Below, piece by piece: positions 55,304-64,000 of a stretch of 64,000 nt of DNA. The stretch comes from Alphaproteobacteria bacterium (GTDB lineage: Bacteria > Pseudomonadota > Alphaproteobacteria > JAAEOK01). How positions within the stretch are numbered: the stretch's first letter is position 1; each line of letters starts with the position of its first letter. A model generated the notes under the pieces. The model was given only the letters and a program-made list of their open reading frames with translations, had not been told where the DNA came from and searched no databases. The stretch covers positions 109,673 to 173,672 of the forward strand of contig JAAEOK010000112.1 in assembly GCA_024244705.1 (NCBI GenBank). The letters are read 5' to 3'. The position numbers and the translations under genes are program-made.

Positions 55304-57154
55304 TCAGTCGACCGTATAGCCCAGGCGCTTGATGACCGGTTCGACGATCGGGATGATCGGTTCGAGATGCTTGAGGTAGTTCTTGTAACGGTAGGCCGAC
55401 CGCGAATATAGCTTTTCGGTCACCTGGGCGTAGCTCGCGGTTCGCGCGTAGCGCGCATTTTCGTGGAAATTCAGGCATTTCTCGTCGAACGGCTCGCCGA
55501 TAAAGTCGAGCAGTTCCCGCACGTTGGTCTCCTGGTCCTCGACGATTTCTTCGTATTTGACCGGCATGTATTTCATTTGAACGTTGTCGCGGTAGTGGAA
55601 CACGAGATCCATCACCAAGGCGTAATGCCGCGCCGTGCTTTCCAACGAAAACGCACAATAGTAGCCGTGGGTCAGGTAGTTCGAAAACACCGAGACGACA
55701 ACGTCCAAAGGATGCCGGATGAGGTGAATGATCGGCGATTGGGGGAACAGCAGGCTGATGAAGCCGAGATGGGTCTCGTTGAGCGGCATCTTGTCGGTAA
55801 AGTAGTCGACCCCGTCTTCGAGGATACCGAGCTGACGCACCTTGCCGAGATACCAGTCACGCATATGGTCGAGCCCGCCGAGGTTTTCGCCGATCCACAA
55901 ATCGGCGAGGCTCTCCGGGTATTTCGTCGGACTGTTCAGCATCTGCGGCGTGAACCGGGTCAAGTCGCCGATGAACGTCAGCTCGTCCCCGGCGCACAAT
56001 TTGGGATGGGCGGTCAGGGTCTGCTCGACCATAGTCGTGCCGGAGCGCGGGAATCCGACGACGAAGAGCGGCTGCGCGACACCGTCCCGGCGCTCGGCAC
56101 GGGGCAAAAGTTCGAGGCGCCCGGAGGTGAAGAAATTCTTCAGACGGCCGGCGAGCTGGGCCGCGATCTTGTCGCGGTAGCTGTTGCCGCTGGCCTCGCG
56201 CACCATGTTCTTGCCGCGCTCGTAGCAATCCCAGGCCTCGTCAAAGCGGCCGAGCCGGTCGTAGAGCCGGCCCTTTTCGAGAAGATGCGTCGAGGTCGGA
56301 TCGACTTCCTGCATTTCCTCGCTGCTGCTGAGACCGTCGAGCACCTCAAGCGCCTTGTCGTATTCCTTCTCGCGACCGTGAAGCACCGCCTTGACGAGGG
56401 CGATCGCGGCCGGCCGTTTCTCGAGCGCCTCCACACGCCCCAGAAGCTCCCACGCGGAATCGATGTTGCGGCGTGCCTCCTCCATCCGCGTCCAACCCAT
56501 CAAGGTGTTGAAATTGTTCGGGTCGAGCGCGTCGGCCTTGCGGTAAAACTCCTCCGATTCCGCGACCCGGCCCTGCTGCTTGAGGTTGAGGGCGAGATTG
56601 GCATAAAGGCTGGCGTCTTCGCCCTCGACCAATTCGAGCGCCCGCCGGTAGTGGTATTCGCCCGACAGGTTGCGGTTGGCCTCGGTGAGGAGCGCCGCCA
56701 TCATGCTGTGCGCCCGCGCGTTGCGCGGCGCGATCCGGATGGCGTTGCGCGCGTGGTGCTCAGCCTGCGCGCGCTCTCCCTTGCGGTAGAGCAGGAAGGA
56801 CAGCTCGTTGGTCGACCAGATCTGGTTGGGGTTGATGTGAACGGCGCGCTTGATCAGCGCCTCCGCGGCCTGGGTTTTTCCCTCCCGGGCGCGGACCTGG
56901 TAAAGGATCTGCAGCGCCTCGAGATAGCACGGCGCATGCTCGATGACATGGACGCAATGAAAGGCCGAGTCCTTCAGATTGCCCGCTTTCAGGGCCGCCT
57001 CGGCCTGTTCCAGGGTTGGCTTCCAATAATCGCGGATGGCCTGGGTTTCGCGTTTTGCCTGCTTCATCTGGCAGCAGGTCAGGGCGCGCAAGCCGCTGCC
57101 ACACTCGCAAAGTTCCGATTCTTCCCGCGCCATTTTGTTCGCTGCGACTGCCAT
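55304..57154 (-). CDS. TPR-sulfotransferase
   Basis: Protein of 616 residues. A short Cys motif near the N-terminus (CECGSGLRALTCC) resembles the start of SEC-C zinc motifs. Residues about 35-330 are TPRs. The C-terminal sulfotransferase domain has the PAPS 5'-phosphosulfate loop FVVGFPRSGTTMVEQ near residue 363 and the 3'-phosphate element IHLIRHPLDVVVSVFSNYL near residue 480, ending in YRYKNYLKHLEPII. This TPR-ST architecture is common in proteobacteria; acceptors are mostly unknown, and animal tyrosylprotein sulfotransferases have a related fold. GAGGA precedes the ATG. Confidence 0.9.
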   Translation of the reverse strand: MAVAANKMAREESELCECGSGLRALTCCQMKQAKRETQAIRDYWKPTLEQAEAALKAGNLKDSAFHCVHVIEHAPCYLEALQILYQVRAREGKTQAAEALIKRAVHINPNQIWSTNELSFLLYRKGERAQAEHHARNAIRIAPRNARAHSMMAALLTEANRNLSGEYHYRRALELVEGEDASLYANLALNLKQQGRVAESEEFYRKADALDPNNFNTLMGWTRMEEARRNIDSAWELLGRVEALEKRPAAIALVKAVLHGREKEYDKALEVLDGLSSSEEMQEVDPTSTHLLEKGRLYDRLGRFDEAWDCYERGKNMVREASGNSYRDKIAAQLAGRLKNFFTSGRLELLPRAERRDGVAQPLFVVGFPRSGTTMVEQTLTAHPKLCAGDELTFIGDLTRFTPQMLNSPTKYPESLADLWIGENLGGLDHMRDWYLGKVRQLGILEDGVDYFTDKMPLNETHLGFISLLFPQSPIIHLIRHPLDVVVSVFSNYLTHGYYCAFSLESTARHYALVMDLVFHYRDNVQMKYMPVKYEEIVEDQETNVRELLDFIGEPFDEKCLNFHENARYARTASYAQVTEKLYSRSAYRYKNYLKHLEPIIPIVEPVIKRLGYTVD

Positions 57155-57256
57155 GCGTCCTCTGTTCAGGTCCCGTTGAAGTTGCTATAAGGGGGTGATT
57201 CGTGAGGCGAATATATTCCCTGTTTCAAAAGGTTACAACCCGGACGCCGGAGATCC

Positions 57257-59185
57257 ATGAAGCTTCGACAACCCTTCTACAAATTGCCCTTCACCTTCGA
57301 CCCCAGCCGGCTGAAGAAAGAGGCGTTGGCCTTCCCGGAAAGCGCCTGGCGGCCGCATCCGTCGGGTTATGAGGGCAATACCGCGCTGATCCTCATCGCC
57401 GCCCACGGCGAGGAGAACGACGACACCAAGGGCCCCATGCGCCCGACCCAGCACCTGGCGAATTGTCCCTACATGCAGCAGGTCCTGGCGTCGTTCGATA
57501 CCGTCATCGGGCGCACCCGATTGATGCGCCTGGAGGCCGAATCGGACGTCCTCGAGCACACCGATATCGCCTATTACTGGCGCAACCGGACCCGCATCCA
57601 CGTCCCCATCGTCACCGATCAGTCGGTCAAATTCTGGTGCGAGGACAACAACGTGCACATGAAGGCCGGCGATTGCTGGACCTTCGACAATTGGCGTCTG
57701 CACAAGGTCGAGAACCCGAGCAATGTGACCAGAATCCATCTCGTCATCGACACTGTCGGCTCGGCCTCCTTCTGGCGCATGCTGCGCCAGGTCGAGAGAA
57801 ACGAGCGCGAGCCGCAGTTCGTGCCGTTCGATCTCGACAAGAAGGATATCAGCGTTCCCATCGAACACTACGAAAGCGCCCCGGTGATGGCGCCCGGCGA
57901 GATCGACCGTAATTGCGAAATCCTGGTCGCCGACCTGCGCGCCCGCGCCGACAACGATGCCGAGCTGATCGACGACGTCGAGGAGGCGTTGGAGGAAATC
58001 CGCCACGCCTGGCGCTCGATTTGGGTCGTCGACGGCGCCGACCAGACCGCCTGGCCGAGCTATCAGAATGTGGTTCAGGACGCGCTCAAGCTGGCCCAAC
58101 ACCTGCCGCCCGCGCTCCGCGTCGCGAGCAACGGCATGACCGCTTCGTCGATCATCCAGTCCGATTTCGCATTCGCCCTCGACCGCTCGGCCCTGCCCAT
58201 GGCGGCCAACGCCAACATCCCGGTGCGCCAGGCCCGGCGGGCGGCCGGCGGCGGCCGGCGGCAAGGCGGCGGCGGACAACGCCGCGCCCAGGCGCGACGG
58301 GCCAATCAGAACCAGCACCGCTTGGCTAGTATGTTCGACCGCCCGGTGTTCATCGTCGCCGCGCCGCGCTCGGGCAGCACTTTGCTGTTCGAGACCTTGG
58401 CCCAGAACCGGGACTTCTGGACCCTTGGCGATGAGGGCCACCAGCAGGTCGAATCGATCCAGGGCCTGCACCCGAAAGCGAAGAAGTTCGCCTCCAACCG
58501 GCTCACCCACCTCGACGCCTCGCCGCAGGTGATTGGCGCCTTGCGCGGCGGGTTTCTGCGCGATGCCCGCAGCGCCGACGGAACCTTGTTGACCAGCCTG
58601 ACCGGCGAGGCGGTGCCGGAGACCGTCCGCTTCCTCGAAAAGACGCCAAAGAACGCGCTGCGCATCCCGTTCCTGCGCGCGGCCTTCGCCGGCGCGCGGT
58701 TCATCTTCCTCCACCGCAACCCGCGCGACAATCTGAGCAGCCTGCTCGATTCCTGGCGCTCGGGACGCTACGTCACCTATCGCGGATTGCCGGGGTGGAA
58801 GGGACAGCCGTGGTCCCATCTGTTGATCCCCGACTGGCGCGAATTGAACGGCAAGAAGTTGGCCGACATCGTCGCCGCGCAATGGCTCACCACCAACCGG
58901 CTGATCCTCGACGACCTGACCGAGGTCCCAGACGACCATTGGTGCTCGATCCGTCACGAAGACTTCATCGCCAACCCGGCAAAGGAGCTGCGGCGTCTGT
59001 GCACCTTCGCCGAGGTTCCGTTCGGCGCCCGTATGGAGGACGCCTCGAAGGCCCCCTTGAAACCTTCGAAATACACGCTGACCGCGCCCGATCCGGACAA
59101 GTGGAAGAAGAACGCGCCGGAGCTCAAGCCGGTGATGGCATCGACCAAGGACCTCGCCGAAGAACTCTCCAAACTGCCGCGTTAG
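57257..59185 (+). CDS. Fused aspartyl/asparaginyl beta-hydroxylase and sulfotransferase
   Basis: Protein of 642 residues with two enzymes. Residues about 1-190 are a 2-oxoglutarate/Fe(II) Asp/Asn beta-hydroxylase-type domain: iron ligands in LEHTDIAYYWRN and NWRLHKVENPS, with RIHVPIVTD between. Residues about 190-330 are a helical connector, then a Gly/Arg/Gln-rich linker (AAGGGRRQGGGGQRR). Residues about 355-640 are a sulfotransferase with FIVAAPRSGSTLLFE and FLHRNPRDNLSSLLDSW. Both active sites look complete, so one polypeptide may hydroxylate and then sulfate the same target. It is divergent from the TPR-sulfotransferase and convergent with the giant beta-helix gene. Confidence 0.9.
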   Translation: MKLRQPFYKLPFTFDPSRLKKEALAFPESAWRPHPSGYEGNTALILIAAHGEENDDTKGPMRPTQHLANCPYMQQVLASFDTVIGRTRLMRLEAESDVLEHTDIAYYWRNRTRIHVPIVTDQSVKFWCEDNNVHMKAGDCWTFDNWRLHKVENPSNVTRIHLVIDTVGSASFWRMLRQVERNEREPQFVPFDLDKKDISVPIEHYESAPVMAPGEIDRNCEILVADLRARADNDAELIDDVEEALEEIRHAWRSIWVVDGADQTAWPSYQNVVQDALKLAQHLPPALRVASNGMTASSIIQSDFAFALDRSALPMAANANIPVRQARRAAGGGRRQGGGGQRRAQARRANQNQHRLASMFDRPVFIVAAPRSGSTLLFETLAQNRDFWTLGDEGHQQVESIQGLHPKAKKFASNRLTHLDASPQVIGALRGGFLRDARSADGTLLTSLTGEAVPETVRFLEKTPKNALRIPFLRAAFAGARFIFLHRNPRDNLSSLLDSWRSGRYVTYRGLPGWKGQPWSHLLIPDWRELNGKKLADIVAAQWLTTNRLILDDLTEVPDDHWCSIRHEDFIANPAKELRRLCTFAEVPFGARMEDASKAPLKPSKYTLTAPDPDKWKKNAPELKPVMASTKDLAEELSKLPR

Positions 59186-59294
59186 ACTTCGCCGGTCCCG
59201 CGCGCTGCCGGACGATGAGTGACGCGGTGCAGACACGGGATCCCGGTTCTGCGGGCATGGGGATGGTTGGGTCGGCCATGTCCTCGGCTCAAGC

Positions 59295-59485
59295 TCCCCC
59301 TCACCCAGCTCCGGCTAAGCTCGGGTCCCCCTCACCCTCCCGCTACGCGGGTCCCTCCCTCTCCCCGAAGGGGCGAGGGAACGTGGGTAAGGGGCGAGGG
59401 GAGATGCTCCGCGCGCGGTCAAATTCCCTCTCCCCTCGAGGGAGAGGGAAGAGGGAGCGGAGCGACCGAGGGTGAGGGGGTGAGG
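59295..59485. repeat. REP-like inverted composite repeat
   Basis: Two inverted copies of a CCCCCTCACCCT...TCCCTCTCCCC...GAGGG unit. One copy runs about 59327-59382 with a partial unit before it, and the other about 59424-59485 in reverse. The second contains a perfect 11-bp palindrome (TTCCCTCTCCC with GGGAGAGGGAA, 59424-59450). Such C/T-rich palindromic units are dispersed intergenic repeats in many alphaproteobacteria. It sits between convergent genes. Confidence 0.75.
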
Positions 59486-59497
59486 TCGTGAGGGCCA

Positions 59498-59531
59498 AAC
59501 GCAAACGCGCCGCTCGGGAGGAGCGGCGCGT
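59498..59531 (-). terminator. Terminator of the giant beta-helix gene
   Basis: On the - strand a stem (59521-59531 with 59505-59515, ACGCGCCGCTC) with a 5-base loop is followed by TTTGCGTTT. It starts about 30 bp after the stop codon at 59562. Confidence 0.75.
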
Positions 59532-59561
59532 CCGGTTGGATCGTGTTTACAAGGGTGCGGA

Positions 59562-62500
59562 TTACGGCCCGATGATGGTCTGAATGAATCCGCCGCCGTT
59601 GCTGCCGAAAGCGGTGCCGTTGCCGGCGAAGGTCACACTCGTCAGGTCGACGAACTGGATGCCGAAATCGTTGTTGGAGGCGTAAAGGCCGAAATCGCCC
59701 GCGCCGTCGTGGTTGGTGATGTAATTGCCGCCCGGCGTGAACAGCACGGTCTGGAATGCATGCAAGTCGGATGTGTCGCCCGAGTTGTACAGGAACACGC
59801 CGTCGTCGCCGTTGGCGTTGATGTCGTTGCCCATGAAGGCGGCGCTCATCGTCACCGAACCGCCGGTATCGGCTGAATCCCAATCCTGGCGCAACTCGAT
59901 GCCGTCGTCGTAACTGAGGAAGACGGTGTTGTCGGTGAACTCGAGCATCGTGTTCGACAGCGCCGCGTCGTCGGCCTCGACCCTGACATAGATGCCGTCG
60001 TCACCGACGTTGAGGCCGTTGCCGCCGATGGTGTTGCCGACGAAGTCGATGTCGGCGATCGATACGCCGTCCTGATCGAGGTTGATCAAAATCTCGATGC
60101 CATCGTCGTCGTTGTTGACGATCGAGTTGTCGCGGATCGTGGCATTGAACACGTTGCTGGCATCGTCGTTGTCGATCAGGATGTCAATAGCGAGCCCGTC
60201 CGCCGTGTTGTCGTGGATGACGTTGTTGTAGAAATCGAGGAAGAACGACGTGCTGGTTTCGTCGTCATCATTCTCGATGTCGATCCGGACTCCTTCGCTG
60301 CCGTTGCCGGCGATCGAGTTGTGGCCGATATCGAAGGTCTGGGTCGAGAACGCGCCGTCGTCGACGTTGACGTCGATATAGAGGCCGTCGCTATCGCTGT
60401 TGACCACGGTGTTGTGGCTGATGGTGCCGGTCTGGTAGTGGCGCGATTCAGGCTCGTCGTCCGCGTCGACGTCGATCTTGATGCCCTCGTCGCCGCTTTC
60501 GTCGACCGAGTTGCGGCGGACGTTGAGGGTCTGGCGGATGGTGCCTTCGTCGTCGACCTCGTTGTTGACGTATATGCCGTCGTTATCGGCACGGAGGACC
60601 GTGTTGTCGTCGATGGTGACCGTGTTTTCCTGATCGATGAAGCCCTCGTCGGCGTGATTGTCGACGACGATGCCGTCATCGCCGGTATCGGTCACCGAGT
60701 TGCGCCGGATGTTGACCGTCTGGACCAGCAAGGACGGCGCATATTCGACGTCGTTGTTGACGTCGATGCCGTCGCCGCCGACATCGAAGATCGTGTTGTC
60801 GTCGATATTGACCGTCTGCAGCAGCGTTCCGGTGTTGTCGCTGGTGATGATGAACCCGATATTGCCGACTTGGTTGTCGACCAGGACGCCGTCGCTTCCG
60901 GCATCGTGGATCGTATTGCCGGAGACGGTGATCGTGTTCGCCTGGTCGACGAAGGCGTCGTAATTGACATCGGTCGAAATCTGCACGCCCTCGTCGTCGG
61001 TGGCCGAGATGCTGTTGCGGCTCACGTCGACGGTCTGGGTCAGGGTGGTGCCGAGATCGTCGGCATTGTTGGTGATGCGCACGCCCTCGCCGCCCAACCC
61101 GATAATGAACGAGTCGTTGACATCGTAGATCACGTTGTCGGTGACATTGACGGTCTGGGCCAGGGTGCCGGCGGTGTCGGCGTCGTTGTCGATCGAGACG
61201 CCGGCATGGGGCAGCAGGAAGCCGATAATCCCATAACCGATGTGGTTGATGGTGTTGCCGGCGACGGTGATGGTGTTGGCCTGGTTCATGATCGAGTCGT
61301 TGCTGACATCGGTGTCGATGTCGACGCCGTCGTCCGATTCGTAGCTGATCGAGTTGCGCAGCACGTTGATGGTCTGGGTCGCGGTCGACGCCCGGTCGAG
61401 GTCGGTGGTGATGTTGACGCCGTCGCCGATGATCGGCCCGAGCCCGAAGAAATCCGCATAGGAATTACGCGACAGGAAATTGTCGTTGACGTCGATGGTC
61501 TGGAACAGGGTGCCGTTGTAATTGACGTCGTTGTTCACATAGACGTTGTGCGAGACGACGCTGAAATAGAATTGGCCCGAATAGGTCACCGTATTGCCCG
61601 ACACGTTGAGGCTCTGCGCCAGCGTCGCCCGGTAGACGTCGTTCTCGACCTGGATGCCGTCGTCGCCGGTGTCGGTCACCGTGTTGCGGCGGATGTTGAT
61701 GGTGCTGCCCTGGTCGATGAAGGCGCCGTTGGCGGCCCGGGTCTCGACCTGGATGCCGTCGCTCTCGTACAGGTTCGCGGAGACGATGTTGTCGTCGATA
61801 TCGATATGCTGCTGGATGAAGACGTTGTTGGGCGGCGGCGTGCCGGTGCCCACGGCAACGGTGTCGATCTCGATACCCTCGTCGTCGATCTCGAACACCG
61901 AGTTGTGGTGGATGTTTATCCGCTGCAACAGGGTGCCGGGGCGGCCAAGGCCGTAATCGGCGAAGTTGTCGATCTCGATGCCTTCCTCGTCGGTCGCGGT
62001 AATGGTGTTGAAGCCGATGGTGATGGTGTTGGACTGGTCGAGGAATCCCCCGCCGCGGACGTCGTTATCGATCTCGATGCCCTTGTCGCCGATATCGTCG
62101 TCCTCGCCCGGCGTGCCAATCACGTTGCCGATGATGTTGGTGGTCTGCACCACCGTCGAGCCGTATCCGACATAGGTATCAACGTCGATGCCGTCATTGC
62201 CGGTATCGGTGATCGTGTTGTTGTTGATGGTGATCGTGTTGGCCTGGTCGAGGAAACTGTCGTTGTTGACGTTGGTGTCGACCTCGATGCCGTCGTCGTC
62301 GATATCGTCGATCGAGTTGCCGTTGATGTTGATGGTTTGGATCGCAGTGGCGTCGTCGTAGATGTCGACGTCGACGTCGATCCCGTCATCGCCCTCATCG
62401 CCGATATCTGCAATCGAGTTGTCGTTGATATTGAGGGTGTTGGCCTGGTCGAGGAAGCCGCCGTTGCGGACGTCGATCTCGACAGAGATGCCGTCGCCGT

Positions 62501-64000
62501 TGGTCTCGCTGATCGAATTGTTGTTGATATTGATGGTCTGGATCGCGGTCGAGCCGGAATCTTCGACCTCGACGTCGACCTCGATGCCGTCGCCGCCGGT
62601 GTCGAAGATCGAGTTGTTGTTGACGTTGATGGTGTTGGCCTGATCGATCAGACCGCCATTGCGCGCGGCGACCCGGACCTCCATGCCCTCGCCTTCGTCG
62701 GTATCGGTAATCGTGTTCCAGTTGACCGACAGGGTCTGCAGGATGGTGCCGCCGTAGTCGGCATCGGTGTAGGTCTCGATGCCGTCGTCGTAGACGTTGT
62801 TGATCGAGTTGTAGTTGATCGTCACCGGGTCGGCCTGGTCGAGGAAGCCCTCGTTGTCGGCATGGGCATGGACCTTGATGCCGTCGTTGTAGTCGACGTT
62901 GTCGATCGAGTTCCAACTGACGTCGATACTGTTCTTGAGCGACGAGCCGGCGCCGTCGACATAGACCTCGACGTGGATACCTTCGTACCAGACGTTGTTG
63001 ATCGTGTTCTGGGTGACGGCGAGGTCGAACGAATGGGCGTCGCCATCATTGGCGGTGATCGTCGTCAAGATGCCGTGACGGTCGCTGGAATCGAAGATCC
63101 GGTTCCAGTTGATGAAGCCGCTCGGCGTCGAGGTGGTGAACAGATTGTAGACGTTGTCGCGCGGGTTGTTGACATAGGTGCGGATGCCGTCGCCGGTGGC
63201 GCTCGACAGGTCGATCACCAGGTCCTGGATCCAGAAGTTGCTCTCGACGTCGGGGCCGTGGACGCCGTGGTAGAAATCGCCCTCGAGGTAGAGGTTCACG
63301 ATCGACGAATTGTTCTGGAACGTGATCAGACTCGCGCTGTCGTCGTCGCCGATGATGGTCGGCGTGCCCTCGCCGGGGAGCGGCGTGAAATAGACCATGT
63401 AGCCGGTATAGGACCCGGTCAGCTTGACCGCCTTGCCGGCGCCGACCAGGTTCTGGCCCTCGGCCAAATCGATGCCGCCGGGGCCGGCGGTGTAGGCGCC
63501 GTTGTTGTCGTCGAGCACGACGATCGAGTTGTCGCCGCCGTTGGCCAGCGCGTCGGCCAGGCTGTCGGGGTCGTACTTGATCCCCGACCCGCCGCCGCCG
63601 TCGGTGGCGAAGAAGATCGAATCGACCCGGGCGTCGCCGTTGTTCACGAACACCGCCTCGTCGTTGTAGCCGATGCCGGTGATGATCGGCTCGCGCACGA
63701 TGCGATCGAGCATGCGCCGGTCGAGGCCGGTCACCTTGGGCTGGCTGCCGACGCCCATCGCCGCCAGTGGAATCCGCACGATCACCGAGCCGAAACCCTC
63801 GGTCCCGCGCACGTCGTCGTTGCGCACCTCGCCGCCCAGCGTCAGCCGCGAGCCGTCGGTGAGGAAATCGAGGTCGTAGATGCGCGCCTCGACCCGGCCC
63901 CGCGGGCCGGCCACGTTCTGCAAGTTGTCGGCCCAGTAATAGAACCCGCCGCCGAAGATGCGGATCTCGAAATCCGGGTCGCTGTCGAAGATCGGCAGCT
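59562..64000 (-). CDS. Giant Asn/Asp-rich parallel beta-helix repeat protein, N-terminus outside window
   Basis: The frame is open to the window edge, with 1478 C-terminal residues visible and no stop. The first 250 visible residues contain a Gly/Asp-rich region and a pectate-lyase-like entry (GQNLVGAGKAVKLTGSYTGY). From about residue 330 onward the protein is a run of roughly 20-residue beta-helix coils of the form QTININNNSI..T.GDGI.V....., with units starting DQANTITINNNTI alternating with QTVNI-type units. It is extremely rich in Asn, Asp, Ile and Thr with almost no Lys or Cys, typical of secreted calcium-binding or surface proteins. It ends in a short cap (GGGFIQTIIGP) with no recognised secretion or anchoring domain. 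Confidence 0.88.
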   Translation of the reverse strand, partial: LPIFDSDPDFEIRIFGGGFYYWADNLQNVAGPRGRVEARIYDLDFLTDGSRLTLGGEVRNDDVRGTEGFGSVIVRIPLAAMGVGSQPKVTGLDRRMLDRIVREPIITGIGYNDEAVFVNNGDARVDSIFFATDGGGGSGIKYDPDSLADALANGGDNSIVVLDDNNGAYTAGPGGIDLAEGQNLVGAGKAVKLTGSYTGYMVYFTPLPGEGTPTIIGDDDSASLITFQNNSSIVNLYLEGDFYHGVHGPDVESNFWIQDLVIDLSSATGDGIRTYVNNPRDNVYNLFTTSTPSGFINWNRIFDSSDRHGILTTITANDGDAHSFDLAVTQNTINNVWYEGIHVEVYVDGAGSSLKNSIDVSWNSIDNVDYNDGIKVHAHADNEGFLDQADPVTINYNSINNVYDDGIETYTDADYGGTILQTLSVNWNTITDTDEGEGMEVRVAARNGGLIDQANTINVNNNSIFDTGGDGIEVDVEVEDSGSTAIQTININNNSISETNGDGISVEIDVRNGGFLDQANTLNINDNSIADIGDEGDDGIDVDVDIYDDATAIQTININGNSIDDIDDDGIEVDTNVNNDSFLDQANTITINNNTITDTGNDGIDVDTYVGYGSTVVQTTNIIGNVIGTPGEDDDIGDKGIEIDNDVRGGGFLDQSNTITIGFNTITATDEEGIEIDNFADYGLGRPGTLLQRINIHHNSVFEIDDEGIEIDTVAVGTGTPPPNNVFIQQHIDIDDNIVSANLYESDGIQVETRAANGAFIDQGSTINIRRNTVTDTGDDGIQVENDVYRATLAQSLNVSGNTVTYSGQFYFSVVSHNVYVNNDVNYNGTLFQTIDVNDNFLSRNSYADFFGLGPIIGDGVNITTDLDRASTATQTINVLRNSISYESDDGVDIDTDVSNDSIMNQANTITVAGNTINHIGYGIIGFLLPHAGVSIDNDADTAGTLAQTVNVTDNVIYDVNDSFIIGLGGEGVRITNNADDLGTTLTQTVDVSRNSISATDDEGVQISTDVNYDAFVDQANTITVSGNTIHDAGSDGVLVDNQVGNIGFIITSDNTGTLLQTVNIDDNTIFDVGGDGIDVNNDVEYAPSLLVQTVNIRRNSVTDTGDDGIVVDNHADEGFIDQENTVTIDDNTVLRADNDGIYVNNEVDDEGTIRQTLNVRRNSVDESGDEGIKIDVDADDEPESRHYQTGTISHNTVVNSDSDGLYIDVNVDDGAFSTQTFDIGHNSIAGNGSEGVRIDIENDDDETSTSFFLDFYNNVIHDNTADGLAIDILIDNDDASNVFNATIRDNSIVNNDDDGIEILINLDQDGVSIADIDFVGNTIGGNGLNVGDDGIYVRVEADDAALSNTMLEFTDNTVFLSYDDGIELRQDWDSADTGGSVTMSAAFMGNDINANGDDGVFLYNSGDTSDLHAFQTVLFTPGGNYITNHDGAGDFGLYASNNDFGIQFVDLTSVTFAGNGTAFGSNGGGFIQTIIGP

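Noticed and set aside
55463..57190. 575-residue open frame on the + strand
   Set aside because: Antisense shadow of the TPR-sulfotransferase; composition is Arg/Val/Leu-rich with no recognisable motif.
57233..59236. 667-residue open frame on the - strand
   Set aside because: It is the antisense shadow of the hydroxylase-sulfotransferase gene, which has conserved motifs and a proper start; G+C-rich codon use keeps the opposite frame open.
59700..63300. Regular tandem sequence suggesting a CRISPR-like or satellite array
   Set aside because: The periodicity is coding: it translates in one frame into beta-helix coils and lacks identical repeats with unique spacers.

Overview
This is a 64 kb chromosomal window from an alphaproteobacterium, most like Rhodospirillales, with G+C near 60% by eye. 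The evidence is the gene order rpoZ-rsh-DUF2062-pdxJ-acpS-lepB-rnc-era-recO-parC, the bpt-type N-end-rule transferase, a TakP-like TRAP transporter, a bactofilin/M23 pair, and DUF1491 and DUF2062 proteins. No phage, insertion sequence, tRNA, rRNA or CRISPR array was recognised.

Layout. 0-13 kb (+ strand): the 3' end of a penicillin-acylase-type hydrolase, threonine ammonia-lyase, cystathionine beta-synthase, a translationally coupled ATP-grasp/alpha-E/Bpt trio, a three-gene TRAP importer whose large permease carries a long extra C-terminal domain, and a PhzF-family enzyme. 13-23.6 kb (- strand): a housekeeping block (folK, rpoZ, rsh, DUF2062, pdxJ, acpS, lepB, rnc, era, recO, parC), largely stop/start coupled. 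23.7-34 kb: NYN ribonuclease and family-5 uracil-DNA glycosylase; LemA/DUF2207; dapA-smpB; Slt transglycosylase; HAD dehalogenase, alpha/beta hydrolase and a second PLP dehydratase. 34-43 kb: bactofilin with its M23 partner, a pqi-like MCE lipid-transport operon (pqiA split in two; the MCE subunit ends in a peptidoglycan-binding domain), an EamA transporter, an arginase-fold protein with altered metal and substrate residues, DUF1491 and a PuuA-like ligase.

43-51 kb is the first accessory region. A CsgG/HfaB-type outer-membrane export lipoprotein lies near a secreted Asn/Thr/Gly-rich protein and, on the other strand, a tandem-duplicated pair of secreted Asn/Gly/Gln-rich proteins. The duplication includes the terminator and an upstream element. 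A small secreted protein, a c-type cytochrome and a Sel1-repeat protein are interspersed. I read this as a curli/holdfast-anchor-like surface-fibre locus that lacks recognisable CsgE and CsgF.

52-64 kb is the second accessory region. A CmcJ-type oxygenase, a TPR-glycosyltransferase, a TPR-sulfotransferase and a fused aspartyl/asparaginyl hydroxylase-sulfotransferase surround the 3' part of a giant Asn/Asp-rich beta-helix protein that runs off the window. The enzymes look like a post-translational or glycan decoration set, and the beta-helix protein is a plausible but unproven substrate.

Two intergenic regions (about 12.97-13.07 kb and 29.13-29.22 kb) hold promoter-to-terminator units with no reading frame. 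They share a 20-odd-base motif and are candidates for a paralogous small RNA family. Two REP/RIME-like palindromic repeats lie at 52.0 and 59.3-59.5 kb.
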